A DNA stretch of 64,000 bases. Origin: an uncultured Lachnospiraceae bacterium (lineage in GTDB: Bacteria > Bacillota > Clostridia > Lachnospirales > Lachnospiraceae). Below the pieces are notes generated by a model. The model worked only from the letters and a program-made list of their open reading frames with translations. It did not search any database and was not told the origin of the DNA. The stretch spans positions 28,729-92,728 of the forward strand of contig UQDA01000011.1 of assembly GCA_900539715.1 (NCBI GenBank). The letters run 5' to 3'. Positions 19,208 to 26,719 of the stretch are shown here, in pieces. A program made the translations under genes and the position numbers. Position 1 is the first letter of the stretch. Every line of letters begins with the position of its first letter.

Positions 19208-20722
19208 ATGAGTCAGGCACTCGAACGATTTCAGGAATATCAAAACCGCATCAGCCAATACGACCATGCGGTCGCCCTGCTTTACTGGGATATGCAGACC
19301 GGCGCCCCCAAGGCCGGCACAGAAAGCAAATTAAACGACATCGGCTTTTTCTCCACGGAAAGCTTCCGCCTTTCCACTGCGGATGAATACGGCGTCCTTT
19401 TAAAAAAGCTTGCCGCCCCTTCGGAATATGAACAGCTCTCTGACGCGATGAAGGTTACCGTCACCCGCTATCTTCGCGATTACGAACGATTCAAACGCAT
19501 CCCTGAAAGCTTTTATACCGAGTTTGTTACTGTAAAGGCACGCGCCGGCAGAGCATGGGAGGAGGCAAAATCCGCCTCTGATTTTTCTATTTTTGCGCCC
19601 CATCTGGATAAGGTCATCCACATGACAAAGCAGTTTGTCCATTATATGGAACCCGGGCAGGAGCCTTATGAATTTCTTCTGGATCAATATGAAGAAGGAA
19701 TGGACTCTTCTACCATCGACCGCATTTTCTCTGAATTAAAAAACGGGCTGCTCCCCCTTCTTGAAAAAATAAACAGCGCTCCCAGACCTGATTTATCCGC
19801 GCTGGAAGGACATTTTGACATCGACTCCCAGAAAAAAGTTCAGGAAATGCTTTTAAAATACATTGGCTTTTCCTTTGAATGCGGTGCATGTGCAGAAAGC
19901 ATGCATCCTTTCACAACGACACTCTGCCCCGGGGACGTGCGCGTGACCAATCATTATCATGAGGACAACCCGATATCTTCGATGTTTTCCGCCATCCATG
20001 AAGGCGGACACGCCATTTTTGAACAAAACCTTGCCCCCGCAATCCAGAACACCGCGGCTGCCCAGATAAATCTCATGGGACTGCACGAAAGCCAGTCACG
20101 TTTCTACGAAAATATCCTTGGCCGGAATATCCATTTCTGGACTCCTATCTATCATAAGCTCGGAGAACTCCTGCCGCAGTTTCAGCATATCCCGCTGGAA
20201 ACCTTTATGCGTGCAGTCAACGACGTGCATCCCAGCATGATACGCACTGAGGCCGACGAAGTCACCTACTGCCTGCATATCATTTTACGCTACGAGATTG
20301 AAAAAGCCATCTTCCGGGACAATGTGCCCACAGAAGAACTCCCCGCCCTCTGGAATGCGAAAATGCAGGAGCTTTTAGGTATTACCCCTGCTGACGATGC
20401 AGAAGGTATCTTACAGGATATGCACTGGTCCGACGGCTCCTTTGGCTATTTCCCGTCCTATCTGCTCGGATCTGTTTATGACGGTATGCTGCTTGATGCG
20501 CTGCGACGCGACCTGGGAGACCCCGACCTGCTTCTGGAGGAAGGAAAAATCCTCGATATCACCAAATGGCTGAATGAAAATATCCATCAGTTTGGCAGCC
20601 TCTACACCTCCAAGGAAGTTTTGGAACGGGTATGCGGCACAGAACTGTCCGCGAAGCCTCTGCTGGATTATTTCAACGAAAAATATTCCCGGCTCTACGG
20701 TATTCAGCCGCCCACCCTCTAA
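19208..20722 (+). CDS. Metallocarboxypeptidase, M32 family
   Basis: 504 residues from the ATG at 19208, which has TGGAGG at the right distance; an upstream in-frame ATG encodes a non-conserved extension. The zinc site is H264-E-G-G-H268 in IHEGGHAIFEQ, followed by the LHESQSRFYEN block that supplies the third ligand, as in thermostable carboxypeptidase 1. It removes C-terminal amino acids from peptides in the cytoplasm. A bidirectional terminator follows. Confidence 0.92.
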   Translation: MSQALERFQEYQNRISQYDHAVALLYWDMQTGAPKAGTESKLNDIGFFSTESFRLSTADEYGVLLKKLAAPSEYEQLSDAMKVTVTRYLRDYERFKRIPESFYTEFVTVKARAGRAWEEAKSASDFSIFAPHLDKVIHMTKQFVHYMEPGQEPYEFLLDQYEEGMDSSTIDRIFSELKNGLLPLLEKINSAPRPDLSALEGHFDIDSQKKVQEMLLKYIGFSFECGACAESMHPFTTTLCPGDVRVTNHYHEDNPISSMFSAIHEGGHAIFEQNLAPAIQNTAAAQINLMGLHESQSRFYENILGRNIHFWTPIYHKLGELLPQFQHIPLETFMRAVNDVHPSMIRTEADEVTYCLHIILRYEIEKAIFRDNVPTEELPALWNAKMQELLGITPADDAEGILQDMHWSDGSFGYFPSYLLGSVYDGMLLDALRRDLGDPDLLLEEGKILDITKWLNENIHQFGSLYTSKEVLERVCGTELSAKPLLDYFNEKYSRLYGIQPPTL

Positions 20723-20730
20723 AATAATCA

Positions 20731-20798
20731 AAGGCAGACGGATCAGTCAGCGGCAGGCGTCCAAATCGCCCAGCCGTTGAAAGTCCCGTCTGCCTTTT
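20731..20798. terminator. Bidirectional intrinsic terminator
   Basis: AAGGCAGACGG and CCGTCTGCCTTTT form a long stem enclosing ~45 nt, between the M32 gene and the convergent lipoprotein fragment. Confidence 0.75.
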
Positions 20799-20824
20799 AT
20801 CATAAAATACAGCCGGAAGCCAGC

Positions 20825-21308
20825 TTATTCCTGTGCCAGACTCAAGGAGATGCTGATTCCTCCTTCCGACTCATAAAGAGAGATTCCAATACCTTCCCAG
20901 TTCCACTCCAGCGTTTTGCCGAAATCGGCATCGTCTTCCTCCAGCGTTTCCTTCGGCTTATTCCCTGTCACTGCTTCAATTCTCTCCCGCACCTCATCTG
21001 CATCTGCATCCTGCGGTTCTGCCAGAGCCAGCCATACCGTCCCGGCATCGTCATAACTCGTATGGACGCTGCAGCTTTTTCCGAAAAACTCTGTTTCATA
21101 ATCCCTTCCGACCAAAAGCTCCCCGTCCTCTGTCCGGTTTTCCGTTCCGCCGCCTAAAAGTCCAGCCGCCTCTTCATCCGTCTTTCCGAGCAGTCCCGCC
21201 AGTTCCAAAAGCTGCTTGCTGTCCGAAGCGACTCTGTCGGAAAGCATTTCCTGCGTTTTCTCCTGCTTTCCCTTTACGCTGATGACCGCGTCATATGCCT
21301 CGCCCTGC
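20825..21308 (-). pseudogene. Lipoprotein gene, 3' part split off by the prophage
   Basis: Codes for ~160 C-terminal residues of a protein with no start codon of its own: the frame runs from the prophage end through GEAYDAVISVKG to ISISLSLAQE. Removing 21309-58618 and one CCTGC copy joins it in frame to the 5' part at 58619-58739, giving a 199-residue lipoprotein (junction reads KGMEQ-GEAYD). I do not recognise the domain; the text (LGKTDEEAAGLLGGG) resembles uncharacterised Clostridia lipoproteins. A GTG at 21343 would allow translation of the fragment with 13 phage-encoded residues, but without a signal peptide. Confidence 0.9.
21304..21308 (+). repeat. 5-bp target site duplication (right flank)
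   Basis: CCTGC directly abuts the TG terminus of the prophage and is repeated at 58619-58623 next to the other terminus, as produced by Mu transposition. Confidence 0.92.
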
Positions 21309-21358
21309 TGTATGCTGCCGCAAAGAATGACATTTTCATACACTTAAAATGACACTTC
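21309..21358 (+). repeat. Prophage right end with transposase-binding-like boxes
   Basis: Terminus TGT at 21309; box R1 AAAGAATGACAT at 21322-21333; box R2 CTTAAAATGACACTTC at 21343-21358. R1 is shared with the left end at identical spacing, and R2 resembles left-end box L2. By analogy with Mu attR these are probable MuA sites. Confidence 0.8.
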
Positions 21359-21462
21359 TTTTTTTACGTCAAAAAATCTTTAATTTTGTTAATTTTCTCA
21401 TCCATTTTTTTCTCAACAAACACTATTTTAAAATATGTTAAAGAAAAACCTACAGCTTCATC

Positions 21463-21505
21463 AAAAAAGAGACCGGTGCGCCTTAAAACGCCCGGTCTCT
21501 TTTTT
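21463..21505. terminator. Terminator at the end of the prophage late operon
   Basis: AAAAAAGAGACCGG and CCGGTCTCTTTTTT form a perfect stem with T-runs on both sides, overlapping the endolysin stop codon. It isolates phage transcription from the host gene. Confidence 0.9.
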
Positions 21506-22277
21506 ACTCCAGTATTTGTACTTTGTGCACCACGCCGCAAACTCCCAGAGGCGCAAGTTGCTGCTGAATAGCCTCTGCCTGATCGCGCGTCCAGACATCC
21601 GCCACCGATACTGTATAGATTACTCCAGACTCCGCCACAGGCTGTGTCCACGCTGCCGGATCCTCATAGCTAATGTTTAGATCAACATCGCCTTTGATGC
21701 CTGCAATCTCGCCGCAGCTCGTATACTGCCATACCGTAAGCCATCGATCAACCGATGGCTTATAGCTCTGATTCGGCGCATCTGCAAACTGCATGGTGTG
21801 GTATCCTTTATAGTATCTCGCCACCCACAGCCGCGCCCCAGCAAAAGCATCAAAATCAAACCAGTGCTCCTTATACACATACAGCCCGACGTACAGCCCA
21901 AATCTGTACCCTGCTGCCGTGATAACCTCCTGCGCCGCACGGATACACTCCGTCAGCTTTGTAACGCCCAGCGGCTGCAGCGCGCCTCTGTCCTCCACGT
22001 CCCACCAGACCATCGTTCCTATCAGACCATGGGACTGCAACAGCGCAACCACCTGCTGTGCTTCCTGCCGCGCTGCCTCCAGCGTGGTTGCGTAAGTGTA
22101 TTTGTAGACCGACATCGGAATGCTATGCTTCCGACATCCCTCCAGATTGGCTACAAATTGATAGTCTGTCTTGCCCGATCGGCGCACACTACGCAAAACT
22201 GCAAAATCTACGTTCTTGGGAATCTGCGCCCAATTGATCACTCCCTGGTTATCCGATACATCAATGCCTTTCCACAT
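21504..22277 (-). CDS. Endolysin, GH25 muramidase
   Basis: 257 residues from ATG 22277 (GTGAGG 8 nt upstream). The N-terminal ~200 are a GH25 lysozyme: WKGIDVSDNQGVINW start, catalytic acidic residues in VWWDVEDRG, and closing WQYTSCGEIAGIKGDVDLN. The last ~45 (VIYTVSVADVWTRDQAEAI...) resemble a SPOR-like wall-binding module. No signal peptide, so holin-dependent export is expected. Last gene of the prophage late operon. Confidence 0.93.
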   Translation of the reverse strand: MWKGIDVSDNQGVINWAQIPKNVDFAVLRSVRRSGKTDYQFVANLEGCRKHSIPMSVYKYTYATTLEAARQEAQQVVALLQSHGLIGTMVWWDVEDRGALQPLGVTKLTECIRAAQEVITAAGYRFGLYVGLYVYKEHWFDFDAFAGARLWVARYYKGYHTMQFADAPNQSYKPSVDRWLTVWQYTSCGEIAGIKGDVDLNISYEDPAAWTQPVAESGVIYTVSVADVWTRDQAEAIQQQLAPLGVCGVVHKVQILE

Positions 22278-22312
22278 AATCATTACCTCACCACAAAATT
22301 CTCCCATTTTTT

Positions 22313-22543
22313 TTAAGCGTCCACATAGGTTTCCTGCTTGTCACCGTTATGCGTGATTTCGTAGTACATACCATCAGAAACGTTTGTGCTCAGCAGCGCC
22401 TTGTGATTCTGAAGCGCCTTGCAGTACCAAACCACATATACATCATCCTGTGCAATCTGCTTCTGGTCGGTTTTGTCCACGTGACTGTTAAAATAGTCCA
22501 CGACAATCTGCTTGCATTTCTCCAAAAACTCTTTACTTCCCAT
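22313..22543 (-). CDS. DUF6275-like phage protein
   Basis: 76 residues; start at 22543 chosen by GGAGG. The text KIVVDYFNSHVDKTDQKQI with DDVYVVWYCKALQNHKALL matches a small family common in Firmicutes phages near lysis genes (DUF6275 as I recall it). Function unknown. Confidence 0.7.
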   Translation of the reverse strand: MGSKEFLEKCKQIVVDYFNSHVDKTDQKQIAQDDVYVVWYCKALQNHKALLSTNVSDGMYYEITHNGDKQETYVDA

Positions 22544-22560
22544 ACTTTCAATCCTCCACA

Positions 22561-23070
22561 TCATGCAAACATCCAATCTTCCGCCAGCATATCAGCCTGT
22601 GACGCAAGCCATCCCATCTGAACACCAGATGTCCCAATAAATGCAACAGCCATATTCCCAATAGCTTCATGCTCGCAGTTGACGATAGTTCCGTCCGCTG
22701 CCGTAAAGCTGATGTTCTTTGCGAGTGCAATGCACTGATTTTTCCCGTTCCAGCCTGCTCTCTTAACTTTTATTCCACGTTTCATATACTTGATTGCAGT
22801 GCCAAAATCAAACATAGCCTCCCCGCCAAGAACAGGCGTTTTCCACTTTTCCGCAACCTCCCACTCATCAGAAAGAATATTTTCAATGGTATACTCTACC
22901 CTCTGAGTTTCCCTAATATCGAGTACATCCTTCCCAGTATCAGAGTCAATCTCTCTGCACTTCATCATGATTGTTTTCTTTTCTTCATCCCAATACCAAT
23001 ATCCGCCCCATGACGGAAGTTTTACAGGGATTCCTGCTTTCATAGTCTTAAATGCGTCTGAAAATTGCAT
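22561..23070 (-). CDS. DUF2829 protein, Tad2-like (possible anti-Thoeris)
   Basis: 169 residues. The C-terminal half (about 85-169) matches DUF2829: FGTAIKYMKRGIKVKRAGWNG at the start and ASQADMLAEDW at the end. The N-terminal half looks like a diverged copy (FSDAFKTMKAGIPVKLPSWGG), so it is probably a tandem protein. DUF2829 includes Tad2, a phage protein that traps the cyclic ADP-ribose signal of Thoeris defence. Activity in this copy is inference. It sits between holin and lysin genes, where phages often carry accessory genes. Confidence 0.75.
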   Translation of the reverse strand: MQFSDAFKTMKAGIPVKLPSWGGYWYWDEEKKTIMMKCREIDSDTGKDVLDIRETQRVEYTIENILSDEWEVAEKWKTPVLGGEAMFDFGTAIKYMKRGIKVKRAGWNGKNQCIALAKNISFTAADGTIVNCEHEAIGNMAVAFIGTSGVQMGWLASQADMLAEDWMFA

Positions 23071-23153
23071 ATTCTACCTCTTTCTTTTTAATAGGGCGAC
23101 CGAAGCCGCCCCAGAATCACGCTTAACCCTGCGCGGGAGATAACCGGATCACC

Positions 23154-23378
23154 TTATCCTTCCTGTTCTGCCTTGTCTGCTTCAATAGCCGCCGCATCTG
23201 TCAAACCCTCGCCGATAACATAGCCGATAACCGTAGCACCAGCCATAATCAGAGCAGATATCTGTGCGGCTTCATTTTCTGTTCCGCCACACGCAACAAT
23301 CATTAAAGTCACAAATGATGCTACACTTAACCAAAGTTTTCTACTGGTTAATTTTCTCATCCAATCAATTTTTTTCAT
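23154..23378 (-). CDS. Phage holin-like small membrane protein
   Basis: 74 residues, basic N-terminus (KKIDWMRKLTSRKLW), two hydrophobic segments (WLSVASFVTLMIVA and AQISALIMAGATVIGYVIG) and a charged tail, as in class II holins. RBS AAAGGAGAA. It would permeabilise the membrane for the GH25 lysin encoded downstream in the same operon. Confidence 0.82.
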   Translation of the reverse strand: MKKIDWMRKLTSRKLWLSVASFVTLMIVACGGTENEAAQISALIMAGATVIGYVIGEGLTDAAAIEADKAEQEG

Positions 23379-23405
23379 AATTCTCTATATTCTCCTTTGT
23401 TTCTA

Positions 23406-23422
23406 TATTAAGTAGGGATTTA
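23406..23422 (+). repeat. Shufflon site 1
   Basis: TATTAAGTAGGGATTTA, perfect inverted match (17 bp) to site 2 at 24544-24560; it shares the core TAAGTAGGGATTT with sites 3 and 4. In the rightward reading frame it codes Leu-Ser-Arg-Asp-Leu. Confidence 0.9.
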
Positions 23423-23836
23423 AAGTTTCCAGATGGTGTCGGATTTTATCCAGATGTTAAAAATGGTATTCGGGGTTATAACACTGATCCAAAACGAGGT
23501 GCTGATACATTTAACCCTTTTCATAAAGAACTGACAATGCAATTTTCCATTACCCCCAAAATAAATTATTGGGCTACAGGGAATCATGCATTTATCAACC
23601 CTGGATATAATCGCCTGAAAATAAATTTGTGTGATGCAAATTATTGGTATTGCTACGATATCCCAGATTTAAGAACTGATAATTGGCAGAACCTTCCTAA
23701 TGGAACGCAAATTGGAAACCGTAATGATTCTGTATTTGACATTACCAATGTTAAGTATGTATGTTTGCATGTTGACAAATCTGAAAATAATAACAATGGA
23801 TATGGAACATGCAATTATACACTATTTAATGAGTGA
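23408..23836 (+). CDS. Silent tail-fibre C-terminal cassette A1
   Basis: Open frame of ~142 codons with no upstream start or ribosome site; begins with the site-encoded Leu-Ser-Arg-Asp-Leu, then KFPDGVGFYPDVKNG. Aromatic- and Asn-rich, typical of a receptor-binding tip. Contains RGADTFNPF, similar to RGADTWFPF in cassette A2, pointing to a shared fibre ancestry. Would be expressed if an inversion between sites 1 and 4 joined it to the stem. Confidence 0.75.
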   Translation, partial: LSRDLKFPDGVGFYPDVKNGIRGYNTDPKRGADTFNPFHKELTMQFSITPKINYWATGNHAFINPGYNRLKINLCDANYWYCYDIPDLRTDNWQNLPNGTQIGNRNDSVFDITNVKYVCLHVDKSENNNNGYGTCNYTLFNE

Positions 23837-23841
23837 AGTGA

Positions 23842-24597
23842 TTAAATATAATAAATCACCATAGATCCAGAGTGTTCTTCAGTTCCTCCGTTGGCGCTAC
23901 CAGTAACTGATAAGGTAAATGTATTGCTTAATCCAGTCATAGTAGTATTATATTTGCTCGAATCTTTGCCGTATGACACATGATTACCGCTAGATGAAGG
24001 ACTACCGCTTGCACTTACGGATAAATATTCTATGCTATTAGCCATCACTTTTGCAGTAGCGTAACCAGCACCTTTTCCGTTTTGATAACCCCAAAACTGT
24101 CCGCCAGCATGTACCGTTACTTGGATTACAATACCATTAACATTGCCATTTGACTTTTGTGTTTTTATTGTACTTGAATCTCGAATTGCTGATAAGGTAT
24201 TGGTATTTGATATTAATAAGGATATAAGTGAATTATTAGCTTTTATACCACTTACAAAATATGCATTCGCTACCAATATCTTAACCAGATTGGCATTGTT
24301 AAGATATTGGGAAAGTAACGCTGTGTTACTTAATAAATAGTTGATTGCCGCTGTAGAACTAACAACCAGAGTGAAAGCTTCAGTATCTGCTAAAAAATCA
24401 GCATGCGAATCATAGATGATAGGATCAACTCCCCCATATATAGCGAACATTTCCCAGTCTCTTCTTCTAAAAGGGAACCATGTATCAGCACCTCGTTTTC
24501 TCCAGTACAATATATCATTTTCGATTTTAAATGTGGCACCACCTAAATCCCTACTTAATACTCTGGCCTGCTCCATGCTACCGTTGCACCAGTGCAA
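23842..24597 (-). CDS. Tail-fibre C-terminal cassette A2 with short leader
   Basis: 251 codons from a TTG at 24597. The first 18 residues lie outside site 2 and look like the tail of an old fibre stem (HWCNGSMEQARVLSRDL); the rest is a fibre tip with GGATFKIENDILYWRKRG, a stretch of Ser/Asn-rich repeats and a Gly-rich glycine/serine end (GSANGGTEEHSGSM). AGGGG lies 5 nt before the TTG, so weak translation as a free tip cannot be excluded, but it is more likely a stored cassette. Confidence 0.7.
   Translation of the reverse strand: MHWCNGSMEQARVLSRDLGGATFKIENDILYWRKRGADTWFPFRRRDWEMFAIYGGVDPIIYDSHADFLADTEAFTLVVSSTAAINYLLSNTALLSQYLNNANLVKILVANAYFVSGIKANNSLISLLISNTNTLSAIRDSSTIKTQKSNGNVNGIVIQVTVHAGGQFWGYQNGKGAGYATAKVMANSIEYLSVSASGSPSSSGNHVSYGKDSSKYNTTMTGLSNTFTLSVTGSANGGTEEHSGSMVIYYI
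24544..24560 (-). repeat. Shufflon site 2
   Basis: Reverse complement of site 1 (17 of 17). On the minus strand it reads through Val-Leu-Ser-Arg-Asp-Leu in cassette A2. Confidence 0.9.
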
Positions 24598-24665
24598 CTT
24601 ACCCCTACAACCTCTCTTAGACCGTCTTGCGGCGGTCTAAAAAAATCCCATATAATACACTCAAA

Positions 24666-25661
24666 TCATGCCGCCATAAAGCGCCGATGTGATGCCCTTA
24701 CCTGCTCTTTTGTGACTGTACAATAGATTCGCGTCGTCTCAATCTTAACGTGACCAAGCAACTCCTGCACCTGCTCAATCGGCATACCCATTCGGAGCAA
24801 ATCCGTGGCCGATGTCCGCCGAAACCTGTGCGGATGTACTTTACTTACCCCCGCCGCACTCCCGATCTTTTTTAGGATATTTCTAACCCCAGATTTTGTC
24901 AGGCGTTCGTGCGGTGCGCGCGTCCCTACAAACAAGGCCTCATTGTCATCTGTCCTGCTTTCCAGATACTGCTTCAAGTGCAAATGTGCCCGAGCGTTAA
25001 GATACACCTCCCGCTCTTTATTGCCTTTCCCCAATACCATGACGTCATCAGACTCCCAGCAAATATCGTCCCGATTCAGCCGACACAATTCTGACACCCT
25101 GACCGCGCTGGAATATAAAAATTCGACGATTGCCAGATCACGCTCCTGCTCACAGGCGCAGCGTACCTTTTCCAGCTCCTCCGGCGATAACGGCTTTTTT
25201 ACAGCCTGCTTGTACTTGATCGGCTCCAACCCGTCCACAGGGTTTCGCAAGATCACTTTTTTGCGCTGTAACCAACGGAAAAAACTGTTAAACACAAGGC
25301 GAATATTGTTCATGTACCTATTCGACACATGGCGAATGGTTCTGTACTTCTCCAAATAAGCGATCAGATCATCGTCCTCAATATCCTCCACATTCTTCCC
25401 TATATACGACAGCATACGGCTTAAATGCAGCTGATACTGCTCAATCGTCCCCTCAGATTTTCCATTCTGCCGGAACGTATCCAAAAATACCCGCAGATAA
25501 TTTTGACCATTCTGATCAGCACACATCAGCCCTGTCTCTTTTTTGCTGATGTCATATCCGCATAACTGTACCCGGACAACACTTTTTAAACGGGTAAGCT
25601 GCTCCTGATCCAAAACAGGTGTCATTTCCTGCAGGATTGCTGTTACAATTTCGTCTTTCAT
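24666..25661 (-). CDS. Tyrosine recombinase (XerC/D-like), probable shufflon invertase
   Basis: 331 residues from ATG 25661 (AGGAGG 9 nt upstream). An N-terminal SAM-like core-binding domain (LRVFLDTFRQNGKSEGTIEQ) precedes the catalytic domain with a full set of active residues: R188 in SSAVRVSEL, K212 in GKGNKER, H278 and R281 in PHRFRRT, H304 in LLGHVKIETT, Y313. The prophage integrates by MuA, so this enzyme is not needed for integration; its place between two pairs of inverted sites in a fibre locus makes it the likely invertase, like Rci of plasmid shufflons and unlike the serine invertase Gin of Mu. Confidence 0.9.
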   Translation of the reverse strand: MKDEIVTAILQEMTPVLDQEQLTRLKSVVRVQLCGYDISKKETGLMCADQNGQNYLRVFLDTFRQNGKSEGTIEQYQLHLSRMLSYIGKNVEDIEDDDLIAYLEKYRTIRHVSNRYMNNIRLVFNSFFRWLQRKKVILRNPVDGLEPIKYKQAVKKPLSPEELEKVRCACEQERDLAIVEFLYSSAVRVSELCRLNRDDICWESDDVMVLGKGNKEREVYLNARAHLHLKQYLESRTDDNEALFVGTRAPHERLTKSGVRNILKKIGSAAGVSKVHPHRFRRTSATDLLRMGMPIEQVQELLGHVKIETTRIYCTVTKEQVRASHRRFMAA

Positions 25662-25715
25662 AAACATCCACCTCCTGCCGCCATGTTACCAGACGGCAGG
25701 GGGAAGATACATTAT

Positions 25716-25826
25716 TCAGTTGTTTTCTTTTGCAATTTCAGCCTCTACTTTTTTTCTCCAGAGACTCGGCACTTCATCAATCGTCATTCCACCGTTTTTG
25801 ATTCTGTTGACATAAAATTTTACCAT
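25716..25826 (-). CDS. XkdX-family small phage protein
   Basis: 36 residues, MVKFYVNRIKNGGMTIDEVP then SLWRKKVEAEIAKENN, typical XkdX size and text (Tyr-rich start, TIDEVP, W+K). RBS AGAGAGG. In PBSX-like phages it lies just after the tail fibres; function unknown. It is on the section between shufflon sites 2 and 3. Confidence 0.85.
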   Translation of the reverse strand: MVKFYVNRIKNGGMTIDEVPSLWRKKVEAEIAKENN

Positions 25827-25844
25827 TATTTTTTCCTCTCTTTC

Positions 25845-26252
25845 TCAATGTCGAAGGCTTACGCCCTGTGCTTCTGCCATTCCGGACACAACATCACCCA
25901 AATCTTGTATAGCTCCGTCCTGAATGGACTGTCCTTCTTTTAGATGTCTGATTTCCATTCTAAGCTCGTCCTCCTGCTCCAGAACAACCGTGACAATATC
26001 CTCTTCAGGAGTTGCGCCGATTGTCTTTCTGACTTCTCTAAAGATGTCATAGCGTTCGTGTGTTGCCTGTACATGACCTTCTGCATCACACTGTTTGATT
26101 ACTTCCAGATTGTTCTGCCCTGCATCTCTAAAAGATTTTTCGAGAGCTGCAATATCGCCAGCTTTAAAGCTGATTGCAAGTGTACCAGCTCCAAAACCGA
26201 TACTGTCATAAGGCAGCTCCACTTTGTTTCCTAAGATGATTTTTTCTTTCAT
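25845..26252 (-). CDS. Conserved phage protein downstream of tail fibres
   Basis: 135 residues. N-terminal half beta-rich (VELPYDSIGFGAGTLAISF), C-terminal half helical with a short coiled coil (EQEDELRMEIRHLKEGQSI). Proteins of this kind commonly sit between fibre and XkdX genes in Clostridia phages; role unknown, perhaps fibre assembly. It overlaps no neighbour and has AAAGGA before the ATG. Confidence 0.65.
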   Translation of the reverse strand: MKEKIILGNKVELPYDSIGFGAGTLAISFKAGDIAALEKSFRDAGQNNLEVIKQCDAEGHVQATHERYDIFREVRKTIGATPEEDIVTVVLEQEDELRMEIRHLKEGQSIQDGAIQDLGDVVSGMAEAQGVSLRH

Positions 26253-26283
26253 GTATTTTTCCTTTCTCCCTCATTCTGAGGGT

Positions 26284-26309
26284 AAAAAATTAAGACCCTT
26301 GCGGATCTT
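26284..26309 (-). terminator. Intrinsic terminator after the fibre gene
   Basis: Minus-strand stem AAGATCC-GCAA-GGGTCTT followed by AATTTTTT, 32-57 bp outside site 3. Whichever fibre tip is joined, transcription meets this terminator, so downstream genes depend on read-through or other promoters. Confidence 0.75.
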
Positions 26310-26340
26310 ATTGACATAGTTTTTTTGCATCCCTTACTCA

Positions 26341-26356
26341 ACTAAGTAGGGATTTG
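26341..26356 (+). repeat. Shufflon site 3
   Basis: ACTAAGTAGGGATTTG, 16-bp perfect inverted match to site 4 at 27197-27212, same core as sites 1 and 2. Confidence 0.9.
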
Positions 26357-26719
26357 GGGCGTGTGAATGTATACGTCGGCAGCGACGGCAAGCTCCACTT
26401 TGTAAATTCTGGAGGTGCAGATTCAGTTCTCCCTTTTAACAACAAGCCAGCGTATTATACGGTAAGTACCGGGAGGGAATTGGCAGTCAGCACATATGCA
26501 GAAGAGTCCATAAAAATAACTATTCCTGACAGAGATGGTAAAACGGCGGTCGGTGGATACATCACAAATATCCGCGTATACAACTCAAACGGAGACTTAC
26601 AAGAAGCTCCTATAAGATGTAATTATGCAAATAAAGTGCTTACTGTAATATCTTCTGCCGGTAAATGGAGCAGCGGATGGACAGCATACTATTTTGATGT
26701 TGTCGGCATTTATATCTGA
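26342..26719 (+). CDS. Silent tail-fibre C-terminal cassette B2
   Basis: 125 codons without start or ribosome site, opening with the site-encoded Leu-Ser-Arg-Asp-Leu then GRVNVYVGSDGKLHFVNSGG. Beta-rich, ends WTAYYFDVVGIYI. After inversion of segment B it would replace the current tip and give a fibre of ~245 residues. Confidence 0.85.
   Translation, partial: LSRDLGRVNVYVGSDGKLHFVNSGGADSVLPFNNKPAYYTVSTGRELAVSTYAEESIKITIPDRDGKTAVGGYITNIRVYNSNGDLQEAPIRCNYANKVLTVISSAGKWSSGWTAYYFDVVGIYI

Larger units (their letters stand above)
23406..24560. other. Invertible segment A: two silent fibre C-termini back to back
   Basis: 1,155 bp bounded by inverted sites 1 and 2. Two converging frames start at the sites and stop 5 bp apart (TGA 23834-23836; TAA 23842-23844). 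Each continues Leu-Ser-Arg-Asp-Leu into a different putative receptor-binding domain. No full fibre stem adjoins this segment, so both look like a store that reaches the stem only after recombination with sites 3/4. Confidence 0.82.

Noticed and set aside
24606..24640. Hairpin TTAGACCG / CGGTCTAA after the recombinase as a terminator
   Set aside because: On the minus strand the T-run precedes the stem, and on the plus strand A's follow it, so it is not a standard terminator; it may be an RNA element or recombinase accessory site.
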